Positions 56,609 to 64,000 of a stretch of DNA of 64,000 nucleotides are shown here, piece by piece (the first letter of the stretch is position 1; every line of letters starts with the position of its first letter). Both the position numbers and the translations under genes were made by a program. Source of the DNA: Hygrocybe punicea (lineage: Eukaryota > Basidiomycota > Agaricomycetes > Agaricales > Hygrophoraceae); assembly GCA_963556145.1 (NCBI GenBank), contig OY744466.1, forward strand, positions 124,001 through 188,000. The letters run 5' to 3'. The notes beneath the pieces were generated by a model that saw only the letters and a list, made by a program, of their open reading frames with translations, had not been told where the DNA came from and ran no database searches.

Positions 56609-58603
56609 TCAATGCAAACAAAGAGGGTACTTACTGTATTTCGGCCCGCCTCCGCCTTCTGGAACCGTCCATGTTATATCCTGCGTTGGAACCTTGATGT
56701 CACACAGTTTGCAGTGGATACAATTCTGGGCCCATCCATGGTGAGTGCAAACGAATAGAGGCTGGAGGTCACAGACCCACTTGAGAATTTATAATTAGCT
56801 TCTTACCCCCCCATCCTTCAAGGTTGCCCTCGTCAACATCATCAACATACTCATACACCGCAGCCGGACATGCCCGTCCCAACAATCCAGCAAATTCATC
56901 GACATTGCGTTTCACATGCTCACGCCGCACCGCCGCACCTTCCTCTCCTCGATGATCGACGACTCTCAGATGCACCATCTGATCTTCGGCATGATTCGTG
57001 CCCGTTAGCGCTACGGCTGTAAGCAAATCGGTTGACAGGGGTGGGACGGGAGCAGGATACTCAATCGGCTTAAACCGGGCCGCATTTTGCGTGTGCTGCG
57101 CATCTGTGAGTTTCTTGCTGTTGCGGAACGTCCATGGGGTGCGGCCTTTGAGTATCAACGAGTCGATTCCCGAGTATGCAATCCCGCCCAAGACGCCCAG
57201 CGCCGTGTTGAAGCTCGGTCGGAGGTTGCGCACTTCATGCAGTTCAGAGTATACCCAGCTATTCTTGAGTGCAGTCGAGTACGCGCTCATGTCAGATGGT
57301 GCAACTTGTTGGTCGGACGAGGTAATGACATCAAAGGCAGCCTCGGCAGCGAGCATGCCACTCTTCATTGCGTTGTGTGTCCCCTTGATCTTGGCAATGT
57401 TGACAAATCCGGCAGAGCAACCTATCAGTGCGCCCCCTGGAAAATGCAGCGTGGGGATGGACTGCAACCCGCCTTCGTTGAGGGAACGAGCACCATAAGC
57501 GATGCGTGTGGAGGAGCCTGACAAGAGATCGGTGAAGTATGGGTGGTGTTTCATACGCTGTGAATGACATCAAACAAGTACAGGTTTGGAAACGGAAAGC
57601 AGGCGTACCTGCAGTTCTCGGTATGGACTAAGGTAGGGGTTCGCGTAGTCAAGGCCAATAACCAGGCCCATACTTACGAGGCCATCCGCCATGTGATATA
57701 CCCACCCCCCGCCATACGTCTTCCAATCCAGAGGCCAGCCAATTGTGTGCACGACCTCTCCAGGACGGTACCGGCTAGGATCAACGCGCCAAACTTCCTT
57801 TACGCCAATGCCGTATGTCTGCGGGTCAGCGTCCTTGCGGAGGTCAAATTTGTTGATGAGTTGTTTTGAAAGCGAGCCATGGGCACCTTCTGCGAGGAGA
57901 GTGACTTTGGCGTGAAACTCCATGCCTGGTTCAAATGAGTCCTTCATGCGCCCGAGTTTATCCAGTCCGACATCGTTCGTGACGACGCCCCTAACGCTGT
58001 TGTTGTCCGCGCCGTATAGGAGACCTGCTCCAGCGAAGCCTGGGTAGACTTCGACCCCAAGCTCCTCGGCGATGGTTCCGAGCCAGGCAGTGAATCGGGA
58101 TAGGGATACGATGTAGTTGCCGTTGTTGGACATCTGAGGTGGGTGGGGAATCCGAATGGCGTTTCTGGATGTGAGGAATCGCATGGATGATGAAGTGGCA
58201 GGTTGCGTTAGAGGATGGTCTGTCCGCGAAGACCAGGAGGGGACGAGTTCGTCGAGGGCGCGGGGTTCGATTACCGCGCCAGAAAGAATGTGTGAACCTA
58301 TTGTAAACATTAATGGTGAGGAGGAGGCCTTGACCACGAGATGATGAACGCACCGACTTCCGGGCCTTTTTCGAGAACAACAACCCGTATGTCTTTCCCA
58401 GATTCTCTCTGCCGCTGCTTCAGGCGGATGGCGGCACTAAGGCCAGCAGGCCCTCCACCGACTATGCAGACATCGACCTCATCGGAAGGCCGTTCGACAG
58501 CCGTTGTGTGAGATCGGATAGCTGTGGAGTGGATACATCGCAAGGGCCTTTTCGAGTTCAGGCTTGCAATTGCTCGTTGAAGCCTGAGCGATCTGCGCAA
58601 CAT
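56609..58603 (-). CDS. Electron transfer flavoprotein-ubiquinone oxidoreductase
   Basis: ATG at 58603. A basic mitochondrial presequence ([20 protein letters not shown]) is followed by the FAD-binding motif [20 protein letters not shown]. An intron at GPEVG joins [20 protein letters not shown]. Further blocks: [55 protein letters not shown], then after an intron [20 protein letters not shown] and [20 protein letters not shown]. The C-terminal 4Fe-4S ligands are the Cys in [10 protein letters not shown] and CIHCKLC in the last exon (about 56730-56700), followed by [18 protein letters not shown]. It moves electrons from ETF (fatty-acid and amino-acid oxidation) to ubiquinone at the inner mitochondrial membrane (yeast Cir2 type). 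The very last codons are uncertain: either a stop at 56609 or one more small intron. The gene looks intact. Confidence 0.9.
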
Positions 58604-58776
58604 CGGAAAAATTTGGTCATACCAAGAGTGTTCCCAATCAGGAAAGTGATAGGGTTTTGGGATTGTTATTACTAGTTGGTACCCGTTTTATTTTATTTTG
58701 GTAGGAGCCAAAGCAAGCGGATGTCACCGAGATTTGTTCTCACGCTCGAATTTGGGCGCGTAAACTGCTAGCTGCA
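58604..58776. promoter_or_regulatory. Short shared divergent promoter region
   Basis: Only 173 bp separate the start codons of the ETF-QO (minus) and kelch (plus) genes. The region holds an AT-rich stretch (TTTTATTTTATTTTGG near 58686) that could serve both. The bidirectional use is inferred from spacing only. Confidence 0.4.
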
Positions 58777-59993
58777 ATGCTCAAGCTCATCGCTAAATGG
58801 ACTCGGATACTGAAAGAACCTGTAGCGGAACTAACGAGGTCCTCGCATGCGCTTGCTGTAGCCGGCGACAAAGTGTACATCTTTGGAGGGGAATATAGAC
58901 CAAGGTGATCAAAAAACACAGGTGCGACAATGGGCAATTCACTGACGGGTGTTCCTGAAGAATTCCCGTTGACAATGACCTGCATGCCATCGATCTCTCA
59001 GGTACGCTGCGATGGGTGATACTGTCATACTGCTTACAAAACTAGAGTCGAACCTTCTCCAACCCTTCCCGACTTTGCTCGAGGCACGAGTCGGGGCGGC
59101 TGTCACCGTGATCAAGGATGTGATTTACGTGTGGGGTGGAAGGGGAGGCAAAAACATGGCACCCCTCTGTAACAGCTCCAGAATTCATGCCTTCGATACA
59201 GCCAAAGCTAAATGGGGCGCTCTGGAGGTTGTTGATGAGGGGTCTGTGCCAGAGGATAGGAGCTATCACTCGTTGACTTCCATCAAAGTACGCTCTTAGC
59301 TCCATCGCAACTGGCTCTCCCTTGACGCAGTTTTCCTATTAGGACAATCTCTACCTTCACGCTGGCTGCCCAGCGAGAGGCAGACTTTCTACTCTCCACT
59401 CGTTGGATATCTCCTCGGCCTCTCCAAGTTGGAAACTCCTCGCCTCGGCGCCCGATCCACCGAGGGGAGGGACGGCTCTTACACCATACCTGTCTCGCTA
59501 TCTCCTCCGTTTCGGGGGGTTTTGCGGCCATGAAATTGGAGGCAATCTGGACGTATATGATACACAGCTCGATTCGTGGTCATCTTATGATCTCTCCAAG
59601 AACGGCCAAGTTCCTAATGCTAGGAGTGTACATGCACTTGTTCAGGTCAATTCCAAGAGGGAGGATTTGGACCAGGTCGTGGCATTGTTACTGTTCGGTG
59701 AGGTGGATGCTGCACCTGTCGAATTGGGACATGACGGGGCTGGAAAATTCTCGGATGAGGTCTGGGCGCTCATCTGTCCCAAAGATGCAAATCGGGAAAA
59801 TCTAGAGCGGTTCGACAAGTTCAGTTGGGTAAAGGTGGATGGTAATGGTGAATGGCCAGAGGCCAGAGGATGGTTCGGCGCTAGTGTGTGGGCGGGTGGG
59901 AAAGTCATTGTTGTCGGCGGGTTGAACGGTCGAAATGAGAGGTTGGGCGATTCTTGGGTTCTTGAATTGAGCAGAGCAGATAACCCTAGTTGA
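58777..59993 (+). CDS. Kelch-repeat (galactose oxidase-like propeller) protein
   Basis: Starts MLKLIAKWTRILKEPVAE at 58777. Short introns join RP(R) to IPVDNDLHAIDLS and then to ESNLLQPFPTLLEARVGAAV. Kelch blades: SSHALAVAGDKVYIFGGEY, RVGAAVTVIKDVIYVWGGRG, RSYHSLTSIK/DNLYLHAGCP, GGTALTPYLSRYLLRFGGFC, then ARSVHALVQVNSKREDLDQV followed by VALLLFGEVD, and ARGWFGASVWAGGKVIVVGG. Each blade ends in the GG/HxG pair followed by a W or Y, giving about six blades. The product is about 340 residues, stop 59991-59993. It resembles nitrile-specifier/kelch proteins that act as single-domain scaffolds. Partner unknown. It is divergent from the ETF-QO gene with about 170 bp between start codons, so the two probably share a promoter region. 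Confidence 0.85.
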
Positions 59994-60614
59994 TTCGCTG
60001 AAAACCTACTCCCCACAATGTAGGATATCCAAGAGTAGATTTTTATGTACATGTACTGTTGCAGGAGTATAGTGTATTCTAAATTCTCGAAATATAAAAC
60101 GAAGACACAATAGTATCCGCGCAATGAAACTGCTATTGTGGTAAATCTGCCACTGGTACCGAAATCATTCTCCGAGGTGCCCCTTGACGTGATGATTATG
60201 AAGGCAACCACATTGTGACCAATTCTAACCAGTTCACAAGATGGGACTGACACAGATAGAGTTATCGCGGTGCGTATATGTATTTGTGCGCAAGAATCAA
60301 AGATTACCAAGAGCAATCATCGAGGTTTGGAACAATAGGAGGTGCGAATGAAGGGGAGGGACTTACGCAGTGTCATACACGCTAGAGAGGGATGTGACTC
60401 TGTTAGCAACGAGGTATTTCGTCGCCCATCCGTGCCACTCCGAAGTGAGGATTCGAACAATAATATTCAGACTATCGACACATGAGAACGAATGGAAGAA
60501 AACTGTTCAAACACATACCATAGACCGGTCCCCAACGCTCTCAACGGTTACATAACACAACAGACCCCAAAGAACACAATCAGAAATAGCGTCGTAGCTG
60601 GTGACTGCATCAGT
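59994..60614. other. Intergenic stretch
   Basis: 3' flank of the kelch gene and no further supportable gene. Confidence 0.4.
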
Positions 60615-62303
60615 AAATGGGGTTTTGACTTATTTGACTTAGCTGACTTAATCACAAGCCATAAGAGGCTAAGTAAACTAAGTGTCCGATAAGTAGACTA
60701 AGTATATCTAAGGCACTAAGTAACATACACTTTTACTTTGTGTTTTTATTTTTCTTAAGACTTTTTTTACTTTTCATATATTCCATTGTCTTTACCCTTT
60801 TTTGCTTCCTTAACACTTTTTCATAGTTCAGTGTGGATGATTATGTAATATACATCGAAGTGGCGAGTCGAAAATTTCTCTAAGTCCAAACTTTGGCTTT
60901 ATTTGTACACGGTTCGTTTTAACAACAAGGTAAGCGCTACCTCTCTTAAACGACCGCCACAACCTCCTTCTCCACCAGTGACCGTGGCGAAGACCCAACG
61001 GCGGCACCACCACCACGATGGAATGGCTGCAACACCACCACCACTGGTGCCGACAGCGATGCAACAGCGGCAACATCACCACCACCACCACCACCAGTGA
61101 CGGCGGCAACGCAACGGCAGCAACACCACCAGCGGCATCACCACCACCACCACCAGCAGCGACATAATAGCGGCAACACCACCACCAGTGATAGCAACGC
61201 AACGGCTGCAACACCACCACCACCACCACTGCCCCAGCAACGGCGGCTACACTACGACCACCACCAGAAATGGCACCACCAGCACCAGCACCATCACGTC
61301 GGTAGCACCACCAGCACTAGCACACCACGGCGGTAGAACCACCAGTACCACCAGCGGCGACACCAGCACCAACACAACACCAGCACCATCATGGCGGCAG
61401 CGGCTACGCTATGACCAGCACCATCACGGCGGCACCACCACCACCAGTGGCGGCAACGCAACAGCTGCAACACCACAACCACGACCACCAGCAACGGCAG
61501 CTACGCTGCGACCCCCACAACCACGACCACCAGCAATGGCGGCTATGCTACGACCACCACCAGCACCAGCTCCATCATGTCGGTAGCACCACCGGCAATA
61601 GCCCACCACGGCGGTAGAACCACCAGCAATAGCACACGACGGCGGTAGGACCACCAGCACCACCAGCACCAGAATCAGCACCAGCACCAGCACGGTGGCA
61701 GTGGCTACGCTATGACCACCACCAGCACAGCGGCAGCAGCAGCACCAACACCAACACCAGCACCGTCACGGCGGCAGTGGCTACGCTACGACCACCACCA
61801 GAAACGGCGGCACCACCACCAGTGGCAGCAATGCAATGGCTGCAACACCACCACCACCAGCAATGGTGGCTACGCTACGACCACCACCAGAAACGGCGGC
61901 ACCACCAGCACCAGCATGGCAGCGGCGGCAACACCAGCACCACTAGCACCACCAGCATGGCATCACCAGCAGCCACAGCACCACCGTTAGCAGCACGGCG
62001 GCGGCAGCAGTAGCAGCACCAGCTGGATACTGGGTGTGGCATTACTCGAACATACTGTACTTGTCCTGTAGTTAATATAATAGTAATATATTTTATTGAT
62101 TTCTGCAAATATCCATTCTCAGTGAAATAATAGAAGAATAAGTACTATTTAAGATTGATAAGTCGACAATAAGTCAGATTTAAGTCATTCAAGCAGAGAG
62201 ACCTACTTAATTTCGTCTTAGTCGTCTTAGTGCTTAAGACGCTCTAAGACAGCTAAGTGCTGACTAAGAGCTGACTAAGGCGGGATAAGACCGAACCCCA
62301 TTT
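60615..62303. mobile_element. 1.7-kb terminal-inverted-repeat element with a (CAN)n core
   Basis: Ends are AAATGGGGTT and AACCCCATTT. Both flanks (60615-60725 and about 62090-62303) are crowded with the motif ACTTAG / CTAAGT in mixed orientation, such as GACTTAGCTGACTTA at left and GCTGACTAAGAGCTGACTAA at right, like subterminal transposase-binding clusters. The core (about 60955-62010) is a strand-asymmetric CACCAC/CAGCAC-type triplet repeat almost free of T. No target duplication was found. Frames rich in His or Val in the core come from the triplets and are not genes. Confidence 0.72.
60955..62010. repeat. Degenerate CAC/CAG triplet repeat block
   Basis: About 1 kb of CAC, CAG and AGC triplets with interspersed GGCGGC and ACTACGACC units, imperfectly periodic at about 90-130 bp (for example GGCTACGCTACGACCACC recurs). 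It forms the core of the element at 60615-62303. Confidence 0.85.
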
Positions 62304-64000
62304 CCTGATGTGGTCGTAAGCCAACCGGCAGAAAAAAAGGAGATTAGACACCTTTCGAAGTTAGCGTGCTCATCCCACCAATTTCACGTTCTTCTGTGTT
62401 AAAAGGAGATCAAGATTGTCACGAAACCCTGCACCAGCGCGCCGAACGTTTTGCTATAATGGAGAGTACTGCCCTATATAGTTGTTATGTTTCCAACTCC
62501 GCTTCCAACCCCGATGCCCATTCTGATACCCACCATGACGATTCTGCACTAGCACTGCACACCTTCCTTTTCACTTCTTTTTCTCCTTTGTCTTCTTGTC
62601 ATTGTTTCTTCATTTGGACATCCTTGTTTCTTCTTGTCCTTGTTCTCTTTTCTTCTAGAACAATCCAGACCGACCATGGACATATCCCACGTGACCTTGT
62701 TGTACCCGAATAGTCTCCTTGCCGATGGACATCATCGCTATTGTCTTTTCCCTCGCCCTGACATATTGTTGACTTCATCCCATGACAAACCGATTCACAA
62801 TGGCTGTACTCCTGACACAGCTCATTACCGTAATTGTTATTGGCAGCATTGCCATCACCTTCCTGATCGGTTTCTACTTTGTTATGATCTATCTTTGGCA
62901 TCGGCACCGAAACCCTCCTGCCATCGATACACCCGACTTCCACCTCGACAATATATCGACACGTAATTGACAATTGCCATTCTCGGATATTTGGTTTCCA
63001 TATTCATACCCTGTGCCTACCATTATCCTCCCTGACGTTCCGACGACATTCCTCACCTGCATACAAACTCTGAACAATCCCCGATCACGAGACATCTCAC
63101 TGTTCTCTCTAATCCGACCATCGCTGGAGCATACTCTTTTGGACTTCGACCACAGACCATACGACTTCCCAAACAGTGAACCAACCCCTATCGCATATTG
63201 TTCGCACGACACCGCTTCAATGCAGTACCCGACGACTTGTTCCCACAGCTTGTCACTCGTGCCATGACTCGAAACCTGGACCCACATTCATTTAACCTTT
63301 TCCATCTATAACCTTGATATCTCCCACACTCGTTTACAATGATACCCTTTCTTGGACGAATACCGACATCAAGTGGACCTTCTTGTTCCACAAACAGGAC
63401 AAGACATCGCTCCTCGATACGTCATCAACACAGACATCGTCATCCGGTACAGCTTGTGCTGTTCACATGTCTGACCTCGACTAGCCCACCGTCCTAGTTG
63501 GTTTTCCTTCCACACATTCCTTTGTTTTCTTTCATGCAAACCTTGCCACTACATCCACACCACCTCAAGACATTCTCATCACCAATCCTACACTGGACGA
63601 TACCCATCTTCGACCTGACCGTGCAATGCACTTGCCAGACTGCACACTTGCTTGTTACAGCAAGTGTAGACCCCGAATAGGCAATTCTGCACATCACATG
63701 ATCCGATGACAAATCATCCGAGTCATCCGGACCCCCTCTATTCCTCAATGACACCCGGGCCTCCAGTTGGATCGCGAGAACATCGACATGAGGACGCCTC
63801 ATGTACGCCTCATGGTGAACACATGGTAGAGTTGGCCATGTTATGGCTTCATGGTTGTATTTCTATTTACCTCCCCTCAAGACCAGTCACTATATATACT
63901 GTTCTTGTTGTTGGTTCGGACTTTTTCTTCTTTTCCTTTCTTTACGTTTAGTCTGGTTCTTGGGGCAGACCCCCTTATCTTGGGTAACCCCCACGGCTCG
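62304..64000. other. Unassigned right end of the window
   Basis: No recognisable gene. A CT-rich run at 62560-62660 ends in a possible splice acceptor (TTCTTCTAG). A 62-codon + frame at 62782-62970 encodes a single membrane helix (LLTQLITVIVIGSIAITFLI followed by GFYFVMIYLW) and a basic WHRHR end. Other short + frames to 63950 have no motif. A TATATATA-like box near 63892 followed by a pyrimidine-rich stretch could be a promoter for something beyond the window. Confidence 0.35.

Noticed and set aside
60828..62108. His-rich (+) and Val/Trp-rich (-) frames in the triplet block
   Set aside because: They are direct translations of CAC/CAG triplets, without starts, introns or domains.
63840..64000. 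Possible start of another LTR (TGTTATGG...) at the right edge
   Set aside because: No second copy in the window, no polypurine tract before it and no target duplication can be seen.

Overview
The window looks like nuclear DNA of a mushroom-forming basidiomycete (Agaricomycetes). Genes are broken by many short GT-AG introns of about 45-65 nt. The recognisable host genes are fungal: DML1/Misato, ETF-ubiquinone oxidoreductase, a polyporopepsin-type aspartic protease relic, a P450 and an F-box protein. The mobile elements (KDZ, Plavaka-like, pogo-like, tyrosine-recombinase) are those that crowd agaricomycete genomes. The species cannot be told from the sequence. I saw no rRNA, tRNA or CRISPR.

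Layout. 1-38.4 kb is a transposon-rich compartment. From left to right it holds: a partial element-associated gene (minus), a protein with two RNase H1 N-terminal/viroplasmin-like domains, a decayed KDZ transposase, a truncated cyclin-like fragment, a tyrosine-recombinase gene interrupted by a 201-bp palindromic MITE, two diverged copies of a six-exon SAP-domain gene, a tandem array split by a 797-bp hAT-like element, a C2H2 zinc-finger gene, a compact LTR element with one non-RT ORF, pogo-like and Plavaka-like remnants, minisatellites, several poorly supported hypothetical genes, and a 2.1-kb fold-back element.

38.4-60 kb is the gene-rich part: an aldonolactone-oxidase-like flavoenzyme, an SRPBCC protein, a dead aspartic protease, an F-box protein, DML1, a cytochrome P450, ETF-ubiquinone oxidoreductase and a kelch protein. 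These are unrelated household or metabolic genes on both strands, with no sign of a cluster pathway. 60.6-62.3 kb is another terminal-inverted-repeat element with a simple-sequence core. The last 1.7 kb is unassigned.

Two things stand out. First, the compact LTR element at 20021-22479 has nearly identical 185-bp LTRs and a proline-rich, internally repeated, coiled-coil-ended ORF in place of gag-pol. Second, in-frame stops in several repeat-family genes are TGA where family or paralogue comparison points to CGA, and the two SAP-gene copies show TGA/CAA and CGA/TGA pairs. That is what C-to-T decay at CpG on both strands would leave.
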